A stretch of DNA of 32,733 bases from Clostridia bacterium (lineage in GTDB: Bacteria; Bacillota; Clostridia; Oscillospirales; Acutalibacteraceae): assembly GCA_017428625.1 (NCBI GenBank), contig JAFRQM010000013.1, positions 1 to 32,733 of the forward strand, read 5' to 3'. The position numbers were made by a program, and so were the translations under genes. The notes under the pieces were generated by a model that made no database searches, had not been told where the DNA came from, and worked only from the letters and a program-made list of their open reading frames with translations. Of the stretch, positions 1 through 7,864 are shown one piece after another (the first letter of the stretch is position 1; each line of letters opens with the position of its first letter).

Positions 1-7
1 AATCGCT

Positions 8-91
8 CTCTCCGCCAGAAAATCAGTTCGCCCGTCAGGGCGGGCTGATTTTTTTAACAATGAGGGATTCGAACAGCGAGGGGAGCGAGGC
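8..91. repeat. Direct repeat copy 1 (tRNA-Ser tail + terminator + inverted T-arm fragment)
   Basis: This 84-base block recurs without change at 167-250, a period of 159 bases. It contains the last bases of a tRNA-Ser acceptor arm with CCA (to 17), an intrinsic terminator (21-54), and then the string AGGGATTCGAAC (63-74), which is the reverse complement of a tRNA T-arm. The block ends in purine-rich AGCGAGGGGAGCGAGGC. In this copy the bases before the CCA are two short of a proper T-stem/acceptor spacing, so it is not a clean tRNA end. Confidence 0.8.
21..54 (+). terminator. Intrinsic terminator in repeat copy 1
   Basis: The stem AAATCAGTTCGCCC pairs with GGGCGGGCTGATTT (two G-U pairs), with a GTCA loop, and is followed by a run of T. 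It sits just after a CCA end, as a tRNA gene terminator would. An identical copy lies 159 bases downstream. Confidence 0.8.
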
Positions 92-102
92 AAAGCCGAA
101 GC

Positions 103-125
103 CAAACGCTCCGGTGGAGCGTTTG
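103..125. repeat. Perfect 10-bp hairpin between the repeat copies
   Basis: CAAACGCTCC and GGAGCGTTTG form a perfect stem around a GGT loop. The hairpin lies inside the unit bounded by AGGGATT (63-69) and AATCCCT (158-164), which can also pair, so the whole unit could fold as one long branched hairpin. Confidence 0.6.
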
Positions 126-157
126 CCGAGTCGCAACGAGCGGAGCGAGGCGATAAA

Positions 158-176
158 AATCCCTTGCTCTCCGCCA
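158..176 (+). pseudogene. tRNA-Ser 3' end remnant
   Basis: The 19 bases AATCCCTTGCTCTCCGCCA have the correct spacing for the last T-loop bases, the T-stem 3' strand (CCCTT), a GCTCTCC acceptor strand, discriminator G and encoded CCA, as in tRNA-Ser. No matching anticodon arm lies upstream. A weak 5' tRNA-Ser-like string (GGAGCGTTTGCCGAGT, 116-131) is present but pairs poorly with this acceptor. I read it as a tRNA-derived fragment, not a functional gene. Confidence 0.5.
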
Positions 177-250
177 GAAAATCAGTTCGCCCGTCAGGGC
201 GGGCTGATTTTTTTAACAATGAGGGATTCGAACAGCGAGGGGAGCGAGGC
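167..250. repeat. Direct repeat copy 2 (tRNA-Ser tail + terminator + inverted T-arm fragment)
   Basis: Identical to 8-91. It holds the acceptor/CCA end (to 176), the terminator (180-213) and the inverted T-arm string at 222-233. After it a new unit appears to begin but breaks off near 254, where unique sequence leads into the LysR terminator. The 1-323 stretch holds no credible protein gene. Confidence 0.8.
180..213 (+). terminator. Intrinsic terminator in repeat copy 2
   Basis: Same sequence and fold as the terminator at 21-54: a 14-bp stem with two G-U pairs, a GTCA loop and a run of T. Confidence 0.8.
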
Positions 251-267
251 GATACATTGATTAAGAA

Positions 268-300
268 GACACCCTATCTGCATTAAACAGATAGGGTGTC
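268..300 (-). terminator. Probable terminator of the LysR gene
   Basis: GACACCCTATCTG and CAGATAGGGTGTC form a perfect 13-bp stem with a 7-base loop just past the stop of the minus-strand LysR gene. The T-run on that strand is short (TTCTT), so termination strength is uncertain. Confidence 0.65.
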
Positions 301-323
301 AAGGCTTTATTCTTTAAACTGTT

Positions 324-1280
324 TCAAACCTTTCTTTCAAGCGCAATGTCAATAAAGACTTCCATTGCTTTTGTGGTATATCTGCCGTGTTTTTTGAACA
401 CGCACACATCGCGTTTGCTCAGCGAACTGTCAAGCTTAAAGTAGCAGACATCCGGGTTGGGTGCCGCGCGTGAAATAAGCATACTGCCCGTAAAAGATAT
501 TCCGATTCCCGAACAGCTCGCGAGATATGCCGTCATCTGCTGGTCGAACTCCATTATTACCTGCGGCTCAAATTTTTGTTTTGCGCAAATTTGTTCCGCT
601 CTGCGCCGTGAATTGTTAGCGGGTTTGAGAAGAACAAAAGGCATATTTTTAAATTCTTTCAAGGGAACGGCGGAAACACCGCTCGCGCCGACGTTTGCAA
701 TCTCCGAATGGTCAAGCATATATTTGCTCAGCCGCCCGGCTTTGCCGTCAACAAACGATTTCGGAACAGACAGTATTATTCTGTCTTCTTCCAGCACCTC
801 GCTGTCAAACAATTTTTCTCCTTCAGATTCGTAGTCAAGCATTATGTCAATGCTGCCTTTGAGCAGCATTTCTTCGAGATTTGCGGTTGTGTCCTCAACA
901 AGTTCAAGCGTAACCTGAGGGTATCTTTTGCGGAATTCACCCATAAGCGGAGGAAGCACAAGCGATGAAAACAGACTGCTGCCGCCGAGAACAAGTTTTC
1001 CGCGTTTGAGCCCGTCACGGTCATTGATATATTCCGAAAACTCGCGTTCAATGGCGAGTATTCTTTCAACGGCGTCAATATACTGCCTGCCGCACTCCGT
1101 GAGCGCGAGGGGCTTTACGCTCCTGTCAAAAAGGCAGCAGCCCGCTCTCTCTTCAGCTCTGCGCACCGATGCGCTGACAGACGGCTGCGAAATGAACAGT
1201 TTTTCAGCCGCTTTCTGGAAACTTCCCTGTTTGTAAACCTCATACACATACTCCATACCCTGAAAAATGTTTTCTTCCAT
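324..1280 (-). CDS. LysR-family transcriptional regulator
   Basis: The 318-residue protein has the LysR layout and usual length. A winged helix-turn-helix covers about residues 1-65 (the GSFQKAAEKLFISQPSVSAS segment, then LFDR and LALTECG), and a periplasmic-binding-protein-like effector domain runs from about residue 92. The start is preceded by GGAGGCTGATT. It is transcribed away from the aspartase gene, and a 10-bp inverted repeat lies between them, the usual LysR arrangement in which the regulator controls its divergent neighbour and itself. Aspartase control, and hence an aspartate- or fumarate-related effector, is inferred from position only. A hairpin terminator follows the gene. Confidence 0.92.
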   Translation of the reverse strand: MEENIFQGMEYVYEVYKQGSFQKAAEKLFISQPSVSASVRRAEERAGCCLFDRSVKPLALTECGRQYIDAVERILAIEREFSEYINDRDGLKRGKLVLGGSSLFSSLVLPPLMGEFRKRYPQVTLELVEDTTANLEEMLLKGSIDIMLDYESEGEKLFDSEVLEEDRIILSVPKSFVDGKAGRLSKYMLDHSEIANVGASGVSAVPLKEFKNMPFVLLKPANNSRRRAEQICAKQKFEPQVIMEFDQQMTAYLASCSGIGISFTGSMLISRAAPNPDVCYFKLDSSLSKRDVCVFKKHGRYTTKAMEVFIDIALERKV

Positions 1281-1299
1281 AATCAGCCTCCGTAAAAGT

Positions 1300-1327
1300 T
1301 ATAGTATAATTATACAGTTATACTATA
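1300..1327. promoter_or_regulatory. Inverted repeat in the lysR-aspA intergenic region (candidate LysR operator)
   Basis: TATAGTATAA (1300-1309) and TTATACTATA (1318-1327) are perfect inverted repeats separated by 8 bases. They contain TATAAT-like hexamers on both strands (plus 1305-1310, minus 1309-1314), so a bound regulator would overlap the -10 regions of one or both genes. The T-N-A dyad symmetry suits a LysR site. Confidence 0.55.
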
Positions 1328-1416
1328 TAAAATTCAATCGGTATTTGATTATATTTCTGAGCGGTGTTATCATTTATTGCAGAAAGCATAAAACAATAAA
1401 ACACGGGAGGCGCGTT

Positions 1417-2853
1417 ATGAGCAGAAAGGGCTATCGCAGCGAAAAGGATTCAATAGGAACAAAAGATGTTCCCGAAAATGTCTATTACGGCGTGCAGTCA
1501 CTTCGCGCAGCAGAGAATTTTCACATCACCGGGCTCAATATGCACCCCGAAATCATAAACAGCCTTGCCTATATCAAAAAGGCGGCGGCAATAGCGAACT
1601 GTGAGGTTAATTTGCTTGACAAAAGCATAGCCGACGCCATTGTTCAGGCTTGTGATGAAATACTTGGAGGAAAACTCCGTGAGCAGTTTATTGTTGACCC
1701 GATTCAGGGCGGAGCCGGCACATCGATCAATATGAACGCAAACGAGGTTATCGCAAACCGCGCCATTGAAATTCTGGGCGGAGAAAAGGGCGATTATTCC
1801 GTTGTAAACCCGAACGACCATGTCAACTGCGGGCAGTCAACAAACGATGTTATTCCAACGGCGGGCAGAATCACTTCCCTGCGCCTGCTTTTTAATCTGA
1901 AGGCTGAACTGAAAACTCTTGTTGACGCTCTCAGAAACAAAGCAAAAGAGTTTGACGGGGTAATCAAGATGGGCAGAACGCAGATGCAGGATGCCGTTCC
2001 CGTGCGGCTCGGGCAGGAGTTTGCCGCTTACGCAGCCGCCCTGAGCCGCGACATCAGCCGTATGGACAAAGCGATGGAAGAAATGCGCACGGTCAATATG
2101 GCGGGCACGGCAATCGGCACGGGAATAAACGCCGACGAAGGTTATATGAAGCGCATTGTGCCTACTCTGAGCGAGGTTGCGGACTTGCAGCTTGTGCAGG
2201 CGTTTGACCTCATAGACGCAACGCAGAACCTCGACTCTTTTGTGGCTGTTTCTGGTGCGGTCAAGGCGTGCGCGGTCACGCTCTCCAAAATCGCGAACGA
2301 TCTGCGGCTTATGTCATCCGGCCCGCGAGCGGGTTTCGGCGAAATCAATCTGCCTGCGAAACAGAACGGTTCCTCAATTATGCCGGGCAAAGTCAACCCC
2401 GTTATTCCGGAGGTTGTCAACCAGGTTGCTTTCAATATTATCGGCAACGATATGACAATAACAATGGCGGCGGAGGCAGGGCAGCTTGAACTCAACGCCT
2501 TTGAGCCTATTGTGTTCTACTGCCTGTTCCAGTCGATTGACACGCTCGCTTACGCCGTCCATACATTCACTGTCAACTGCGTAAACGGAATTACCGCAAA
2601 CGAAGAGCATTGCGCTCAACTTGTTGAAAAAAGCGTGGGCATAACAACGGCACTCTGCCCGCACATCGGCTACGGCAAGGCAGCCGAAATTGCCAAGCGC
2701 GCGCTTGAAACGGGTGAGTCTGTGCGAAATATTGTAATATCTTTAGGCCTTCTCAATGAGGATGAATTAAACGAAATACTCGACCCTATGGCTCTCACTC
2801 AGCCGGGAATCGCCGGCAGGGAGCTGCTGCTTAAAACCAGACAGGGGGGTTGA
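1417..2853 (+). CDS. aspA: Aspartate ammonia-lyase (aspartase)
   Basis: The enzyme deaminates L-aspartate to fumarate and ammonia in the cytoplasm. The 478-residue product matches the usual aspartase length. The superfamily signature loop GSSIMPGKVNP is followed by VIPEVVNQVAF, as in aspartases rather than fumarases (which have TQCEA here), and the N-terminus (GTKDVPENVYYGVQSLRAAENF) is aspartase-like. I chose the ATG at 1417 because GGGAGG lies 6 bases upstream; the frame stays open back to 1267, but that stretch is the promoter and operator region. A LysR gene is divergent. In an anaerobe the fumarate could feed reductive succinate formation or nitrogen release from aspartate; nothing else here decides this. 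Confidence 0.93.
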   Translation: MSRKGYRSEKDSIGTKDVPENVYYGVQSLRAAENFHITGLNMHPEIINSLAYIKKAAAIANCEVNLLDKSIADAIVQACDEILGGKLREQFIVDPIQGGAGTSINMNANEVIANRAIEILGGEKGDYSVVNPNDHVNCGQSTNDVIPTAGRITSLRLLFNLKAELKTLVDALRNKAKEFDGVIKMGRTQMQDAVPVRLGQEFAAYAAALSRDISRMDKAMEEMRTVNMAGTAIGTGINADEGYMKRIVPTLSEVADLQLVQAFDLIDATQNLDSFVAVSGAVKACAVTLSKIANDLRLMSSGPRAGFGEINLPAKQNGSSIMPGKVNPVIPEVVNQVAFNIIGNDMTITMAAEAGQLELNAFEPIVFYCLFQSIDTLAYAVHTFTVNCVNGITANEEHCAQLVEKSVGITTALCPHIGYGKAAEIAKRALETGESVRNIVISLGLLNEDELNEILDPMALTQPGIAGRELLLKTRQGG

Positions 2854-2885
2854 AAACACAACCGGTTTTCATACCTTTATCGCAA

Positions 2886-2917
2886 AACGCCCTTCCGCAG
2901 ATTTGCGGAAGGGCGTT
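2886..2917. terminator. Bidirectional terminator between aspA and the LCAT-like gene
   Basis: AACGCCCTTCCGCA and TGCGGAAGGGCGTT form a perfect 14-bp stem with a GATT loop between the convergent genes. The T-tract is short on the minus strand (TTTTGCG) and poor on the plus strand. Confidence 0.7.
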
Positions 2918-2936
2918 GATAGTCATTTTATTATGA

Positions 2937-4457
2937 TTATGCAGAAATAATCAAGTGTTTTTTAACAAGCGAAAACAGAAACCGAATGAAATTCAGAAAA
3001 GTCGGACTGTTTCTGAACCGCGCTGATTCATCGGGCGCACCCGTAACGGGATATACCGTGTCGGCATCGTCATCCGCTTCGAGAAACTGCGGGAACCGTT
3101 CAAAAGAATCAACGCTGACTTCATCGCCTGTCATTACCAGGTTGAACAACTCGTCAATGCCGGCGTTGCCGTTGCAGTGAAGCCAGTCGCGAACAAACCA
3201 GGTGCATTCGGGCAGAGCGCAGGTTGAGGCGTCAATCATATTGTCGGGTGAAAGATACTTTCTGTTTTCAAGCGCGTTTAAATAATCGCCGCTGAGCGTT
3301 TCCTTGACATTTCCGCAAGTCGCGCCGAGCGAAGCATATTTTGTGTCAACCGTTCCGTCTGATGTTGACTTCCACAGCGTAACAAGCGGAGTTCTCTGCA
3401 CATTATATCCGCAGATAATGCAGATTTTAACGCCGTTGTCACGCGCTGTTTTAAGGTTGCTTTCAATGTTCGCCATTGCGTTACGGTAAGCAAAAACTTT
3501 GTCGTGAAGTCCGCCTTGCGCGGGAAGCCTCATAAACTCAACCGCGTCTTCAAAATACTCTTCGGGAACAAACGACCATATACCGGGCAGCGTGCCGAAA
3601 ACGGGAATCAGCGCCTCGTCAAAAACTTTGTCACCGACATCTTTGATAAGTTTGTCGCCGAGGGCGCATAATCCGTCAACAACTCCCGCTGCTTTGAGAA
3701 CATCCAGAAGAGCATAGAGCGACCCTTCAATAAAATCATCGGCAAACCCGGTTTCGAGGAACGGAATGGCGTCTTCGCCGTATCTTGTGAGTGAGGTTGA
3801 GTTGATTTCGATTTTTTCGCAAAACGCTTCGCCCGCAACGGCGGTCCCTTTGAGAGGGCAGCAGCGGCAGATAATAACATCAATGCCGTCATAACCGTAT
3901 TTGTCAAGATACGCCGAAAGCACAACGCCGCCCATACTTGAGCATTTGAGTTTGACGCTGTTGTGCCCCGTGAGATTCTTAACCTGATTTATGAATTCAT
4001 AAAGTCTGTCGGCGTGTTCATACGGGTCGAGCCTGAAATCATAATCAAAGTAATAGTCACTGTCGGGGCCGTGCCTGTCACCTTGCGGCACATTAAGTTC
4101 GGGAGTTGTAACATTCGGCTTTGAGTTGCCTTCGCTGTCAAGCGTAAGGTCGCCGAAACAGGCGTTTACAAAACTGACAAGCGCATCGCCGAGCAAATCC
4201 GTGTCGCGTGTCAAAAGAGCCTTTGAAATATCGGGAAGAACTGCTCCGAGATTAGAAAGAAGAAACCTTGTGTCGATTTTCCATAACTGCTGAGCGTTTT
4301 CGGTGCCTGCATCTCTGACTATCGATGAACAGCCGAGAGGACCGACATAAATAACCGGAGAAAACCCGCAGTTGCAGCCGCCGTTTTCCGCAAAGGCAGG
4401 TGCCGCAGCGCAGCAGATTATCACCGCGCATAAAACCAGAGACATAATCTTTTTCAC
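2937..4457 (-). CDS. Exported LCAT-like alpha/beta hydrolase (lipase/acyltransferase-like), paralogue 1
   Basis: The 506-residue protein has a cleavable signal peptide (about residues 1-23, ending AFA) and resembles the lecithin:cholesterol acyltransferase-like alpha/beta hydrolases. It has a YDFRLDP motif (YDWR in the family) and a nucleophile elbow KCSSMGG with candidate Ser174; the usual Gly before the nucleophile is Cys172. A C-terminal His lies in WFVRDWLHCNG. The HG oxyanion motif seen in the paralogue at 17071 is VG here (IYVGPLG). The last ~20 residues form an amphipathic tail. It is last in the GH3-SGNH operon, 33 bases after the SGNH gene. Substrate unknown; family call solid, catalytic activity less so. 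Confidence 0.75.
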   Translation of the reverse strand: MKKIMSLVLCAVIICCAAAPAFAENGGCNCGFSPVIYVGPLGCSSIVRDAGTENAQQLWKIDTRFLLSNLGAVLPDISKALLTRDTDLLGDALVSFVNACFGDLTLDSEGNSKPNVTTPELNVPQGDRHGPDSDYYFDYDFRLDPYEHADRLYEFINQVKNLTGHNSVKLKCSSMGGVVLSAYLDKYGYDGIDVIICRCCPLKGTAVAGEAFCEKIEINSTSLTRYGEDAIPFLETGFADDFIEGSLYALLDVLKAAGVVDGLCALGDKLIKDVGDKVFDEALIPVFGTLPGIWSFVPEEYFEDAVEFMRLPAQGGLHDKVFAYRNAMANIESNLKTARDNGVKICIICGYNVQRTPLVTLWKSTSDGTVDTKYASLGATCGNVKETLSGDYLNALENRKYLSPDNMIDASTCALPECTWFVRDWLHCNGNAGIDELFNLVMTGDEVSVDSFERFPQFLEADDDADTVYPVTGAPDESARFRNSPTFLNFIRFLFSLVKKHLIISA

Positions 4458-4490
4458 AGCCGGACCTCCTTATGTATAATCGGTAAATGT

Positions 4491-5873
4491 TTAACCCTTA
4501 ACCTTTTCAATCAGTGTTTTTACAAGTCCGATAATAAATCTGAACGGCCGCAGGAGCGTGCCGAAGAAATCGTTGCGTCCGTAAATTCTGTATGCCGAAT
4601 AACCTGTGTCAGTTTTGTATATAAGCTGATAAAACCGTGCCGAAACAGTTCCGTCATCGTTTTTGACGCCTACTGTCAGGTTTGCGCCGATAAGCGCGGG
4701 ATAGGGGATGTCAAGAACAAACCCGTCCATAGAATAATCTGTTACAGGCAGACCGTTTACAAGAACATAATCGACTTTTTCAAATCTGCCGAGGTCAACC
4801 GAGATGCCCTCCTTTGCCGTTCTTTCGGGCAGAACGGAGAGAATCTGACGAACCATATAGTCGTAACCTGCCTGTGTGGGATGAGTTGCGGTAAATGTGT
4901 TGTCTTTGAAATCGCCGAGAAGCGACCAGTCGTTTTCGGTTGCCTGAACTTCGGTGTTGGCTACATCGGCATAAAGAACATTGAATTCCTTTGCCCATTT
5001 TTCATACTGAATATTCATTTTTGTTGTAAGCCCCGAGAAAAGAGAACCGAGGGGAATAACGGTCTCGTCAGTGAGGGTGAGTTCGTTGAGAAGATTGAAC
5101 GAGCCTACCATAACTATTGTGGCGTCGGGATTGAGTTCCTGAATTTTCTTTATAAGATAAGGATAATACTCTTTCCAATAATCAAAGCCAAAATTGATTT
5201 CGTTTATTGCTGTTTTGACAAGGTTGAGAATGCCCTCCGCGCTGCTTAAGTCAAAACTCGCGCCGCCAGCAAGACTGCCGCCGTTAGAGGCGATTCTGTA
5301 AACGCGGTAAAAAACATCGCACATACCGAGTTCAACGGTGATAAGGTCGGCCTTCTTGATGACCTCAATTATATTGCCGCATTTGCCACACTCGCCTTCA
5401 ACATAAACCTCGCCCTCTCTTGTGCCGTCAAAGGAGCCTTCCCAGCCGAAATAGCGCAGCATTTCATCATAATACTGATAGTCGAGCGCTGTGTCGGTGA
5501 AATTGTCTTCAATTCCGAGAAGATCCATCATCATACCGACCGTCATACCGGGGTAGCACAGAGGCCAGAAATTGCCGCTTGAGTCTGTCATATCGTCGGG
5601 AGCGTTACAGCCGACTGCCTGAGAAATCTGATTAGGCACGGCACCGACAACATTGCGGAGAAAATACATATCATACTGGCCGCCTTCATATTCGTCGTTA
5701 TTGATATAAAAGCCGTCTGCTCCGCAGCCTCTGAAAAGGCTGTCGCCTATTGCGAGATAGCCGCCCGCTTTGCCGTATTGCTTGACGGTCCGTCCGTCGG
5801 CGGACTGCCCGGTTATCGCAAAACACGAAACGATAAATGTTACGCAAAGCACTACAGAAATGATTTTTTTCAT
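4491..5873 (-). CDS. Exported SGNH/GDSL-type hydrolase-like protein with altered active-site blocks
   Basis: A 460-residue exported protein with a signal peptide (about residues 1-24). The block I motif AIGDSLFRG gives candidate nucleophile Ser45, and block V has HPTQAGYDYM with His331, so the fold is SGNH. Two standard residues are missing: the GxND of block III reads GMCD (Cys185 in place of Asn), and the position of the Asp in DxxH is Thr328. A CxxC (ECGKCG, about 162-165) lies close before. It ends in an amphipathic tail (about residues 436-460). Its ATG overlaps the stop of the upstream GH3 gene as ATGA, implying coupled translation. Either a divergent esterase or a binding protein on an SGNH scaffold. 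Confidence 0.75.
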   Translation of the reverse strand: MKKIISVVLCVTFIVSCFAITGQSADGRTVKQYGKAGGYLAIGDSLFRGCGADGFYINNDEYEGGQYDMYFLRNVVGAVPNQISQAVGCNAPDDMTDSSGNFWPLCYPGMTVGMMMDLLGIEDNFTDTALDYQYYDEMLRYFGWEGSFDGTREGEVYVEGECGKCGNIIEVIKKADLITVELGMCDVFYRVYRIASNGGSLAGGASFDLSSAEGILNLVKTAINEINFGFDYWKEYYPYLIKKIQELNPDATIVMVGSFNLLNELTLTDETVIPLGSLFSGLTTKMNIQYEKWAKEFNVLYADVANTEVQATENDWSLLGDFKDNTFTATHPTQAGYDYMVRQILSVLPERTAKEGISVDLGRFEKVDYVLVNGLPVTDYSMDGFVLDIPYPALIGANLTVGVKNDDGTVSARFYQLIYKTDTGYSAYRIYGRNDFFGTLLRPFRFIIGLVKTLIEKVKG

Positions 5874-7564
5874 AATTCTGCCTCCCGATTGTTTTGTTGT
5901 ATTCTGCTGAGAAAAAACTCTTTCTTCTCAATGTTGTCAAGTGAATGAACCGGTTTTATCTGCGCCGCCGAAGCCCCGAGCGACACACATCGTTCCGCCC
6001 ACTGTTTATGCGTGCCCGTAAGTTGCTTCTGCACGGCAAGTCTGCCGATAAAGCCTTTTTCTCTTTGTGAAGGATAGCGCTTGTTGCACTGACCCATATA
6101 ATCCTCAATCTCGTCGATATAATCTCCGAGGTCAAAGCCGTTTTCATCTTCATAAAGAAGAACATATCTGTTCGGCAAAACGCCGTCATCCTGATAAAAC
6201 AGCCAGCTTTCAATATTAAGACCGTGCGCTTTTTCAATCATTTCAAACGTGTTGCGCGCATCCTCTTCGCTGAATTTTTCACCCGCAATGTTGAACATCT
6301 GCCCTTTGCGGAAAACAAAGGAAATAAGCGGGCATTTGTTGCGAAAGCCTCTGACTTCAAGCACATCCTTCAGACGGTATCTGTAAAGCCCTGCCTGATT
6401 TGTTATGAGAATCTCATACTTTTCACCTTCGGCAAGGTCACCTATGCCCAGAACGGTTCCGCTTTCATCGCCGTAGCGTATAAACTCGTAATAACAGCTG
6501 TCTGTCAGCAACTGCATGTCCGTATTTTCAAGCTCGTAACACGCCGCCACAAGGGCTTCGGAAGCGCCGTATATGGAGAAATCAAGGGGAATACCCTGCG
6601 AAAGCGAGCGTATATAATCCGCCGACGGTCTGAAAGAAGCGTTTCCTATGCCGCTTACAACGGTCATATTAGGCCATATTCTTTTAAAAACAGTTTCATC
6701 AAAGCCTTTTTCAAACTGCTCACGTAGATATGCGGCTCTTTCGTGCATCGGCTTTATGCGCTTTTGCAGATACCCGCGCAGTTCCGGCTTGATTGCCACG
6801 CTTTTGTCAATCGTGCCCTTGTCAATGTCGTCAACAATCATCCGCCAGTTGTTTTTGAGATATGCAACCTGGCTGACATTTATGCTGAAAAACACAGAGA
6901 AAATAAACGAAGCGTTTTCGTCCTGCAAAGCGAAACGGTAAACATTGTAAGTGTAGTCCCCGTCGTGAACATCAAAAAGGTTTCTGCCGGGCACGGTCAG
7001 AATATAGGGGTAAAACCTGCCGTATTGCCGAGCGCCTATTTCAGCAATATTGCTGCAAATCATACCATTCGGCAGGCACTCGTTTGTGGCGGGCGAGAGA
7101 AAAATTCCCTTGCCGGGCTTGTATTTTCCGCCCTGTTTTTCAATGCGTTCGGCTCCGAGCGCGAGCGCCCTTGTCCAGGTGTATCTGACATAGGCTTTGA
7201 GCGAAGCGGCGGTTGCGGGAATGTATTTCGGAACTCCCGACGAGCCGGATGTTCTTGAAAACCCGAGAATTTTTGAAGAAACAAGAACGTTTTTTTCTCC
7301 GTTTTTGATTCTTTCAATATAAGGAGCGTAATCCTCATAGCCCGAAACCGGCACATTCTTTCTGAAATCATCGGGTGATTTTATATCACCGAAGTTGTGA
7401 AGCCTGCCGTATTCGGTATTTTTATTTTTTTTGATTATTTTTTTGAGCAGTTGCAGGTTTTCCGCCTCCGGATTGTGCGAGGCTTTTTCCATCCTGCGAA
7501 GGGACGCCTTCCCTTTGGCAACCATTATTCTCATTGCAAATCCGCTCAGCAGTTTTACAGACAT
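5870..7564 (-). CDS. GH3 auxin-responsive family protein (acyl-acid-amido synthetase-like)
   Basis: The 564-residue protein carries the three adenylation motifs of the GH3 family: RTSGSSGVPK (about 104-113, ATP phosphate loop), YGASE (332-336) and AGLYRYRLKDVLEV (391-404). Plant GH3 enzymes activate a carboxylic acid with ATP and join it to an amino acid; bacterial members mostly lack known substrates. No signal peptide is seen, so it acts in the cytoplasm. I chose the ATG at 7564 because AGAGGT lies 8 bases upstream; the frame extends to 7615, but a promoter at 7606-7634 starts transcription inside that extension. First gene of a three-gene operon with two exported hydrolase-like proteins. 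Confidence 0.85.
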   Translation of the reverse strand: MSVKLLSGFAMRIMVAKGKASLRRMEKASHNPEAENLQLLKKIIKKNKNTEYGRLHNFGDIKSPDDFRKNVPVSGYEDYAPYIERIKNGEKNVLVSSKILGFSRTSGSSGVPKYIPATAASLKAYVRYTWTRALALGAERIEKQGGKYKPGKGIFLSPATNECLPNGMICSNIAEIGARQYGRFYPYILTVPGRNLFDVHDGDYTYNVYRFALQDENASFIFSVFFSINVSQVAYLKNNWRMIVDDIDKGTIDKSVAIKPELRGYLQKRIKPMHERAAYLREQFEKGFDETVFKRIWPNMTVVSGIGNASFRPSADYIRSLSQGIPLDFSIYGASEALVAACYELENTDMQLLTDSCYYEFIRYGDESGTVLGIGDLAEGEKYEILITNQAGLYRYRLKDVLEVRGFRNKCPLISFVFRKGQMFNIAGEKFSEEDARNTFEMIEKAHGLNIESWLFYQDDGVLPNRYVLLYEDENGFDLGDYIDEIEDYMGQCNKRYPSQREKGFIGRLAVQKQLTGTHKQWAERCVSLGASAAQIKPVHSLDNIEKKEFFLSRIQQNNREAEL

Positions 7565-7605
7565 TACATCAGACCTCTTGATATTGCCTTTTATTAATAT
7601 TAAGT

Positions 7606-7634
7606 ATGATAACAAAACGCAGCAATAAATTCAA
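7606..7634 (-). promoter_or_regulatory. Promoter of the GH3-SGNH-LCAT operon
   Basis: On the minus strand, TTGAAT (7629-7634) and TATCAT (7606-7611) are 17 bases apart, with an extended TGT before the -10. Transcription would start near 7599, about 35 bases before the GH3 start codon. Confidence 0.65.
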
Positions 7635-7745
7635 CTGTTTAAATGCAGGCGCGGCAGAAAAAACAGAAAACCCGATAGACGCAGTATGAAATGTTTATAA
7701 GTTATTAAAATATAGTAAAAATTATTAAATTTTTCTGTTTTCAAG

Positions 7746-7773
7746 TTGACAAATAAACTTTTGTTGCTATAAT
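7746..7773 (+). promoter_or_regulatory. Promoter of the first DUF4474 gene
   Basis: TTGACA (7746-7751) and TATAAT (7768-7773) match both consensus boxes, 16 bases apart. The leader is about 85 bases and ends in AAGGAGG (7847-7853). The rest of the AT-rich 7565-7864 gap holds only the GH3 promoter and a spaced inverted repeat (AAAACAGAAAA at 7660-7670, complement at 7731-7741). Confidence 0.8.
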
Positions 7774-7864
7774 ATGAAAAATATTAAAATGGAAAAATAT
7801 CGCTTATATATATGTGTGGAATTAATTAAGTGGAACAAAAATATTTAAGGAGGAAAAGGCGACA

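Noticed and set aside
60..260. Open frame of 66 codons across the tRNA-derived repeats
   Set aside because: It repeats its own start because the DNA repeats, spans a terminator and a tRNA end, and has no ribosome site.
1267..1416. In-frame N-terminal extension of aspA
   Set aside because: It covers the promoter and operator, lacks a ribosome site, and is not part of the aspartase family.
7660..7741. Spaced inverted repeat AAAACAGAAAA between the GH3 and DUF4474 promoters
   Set aside because: An 11-base A-rich match over a 60-base gap in AT-rich DNA is easily due to chance; kept only as a note.
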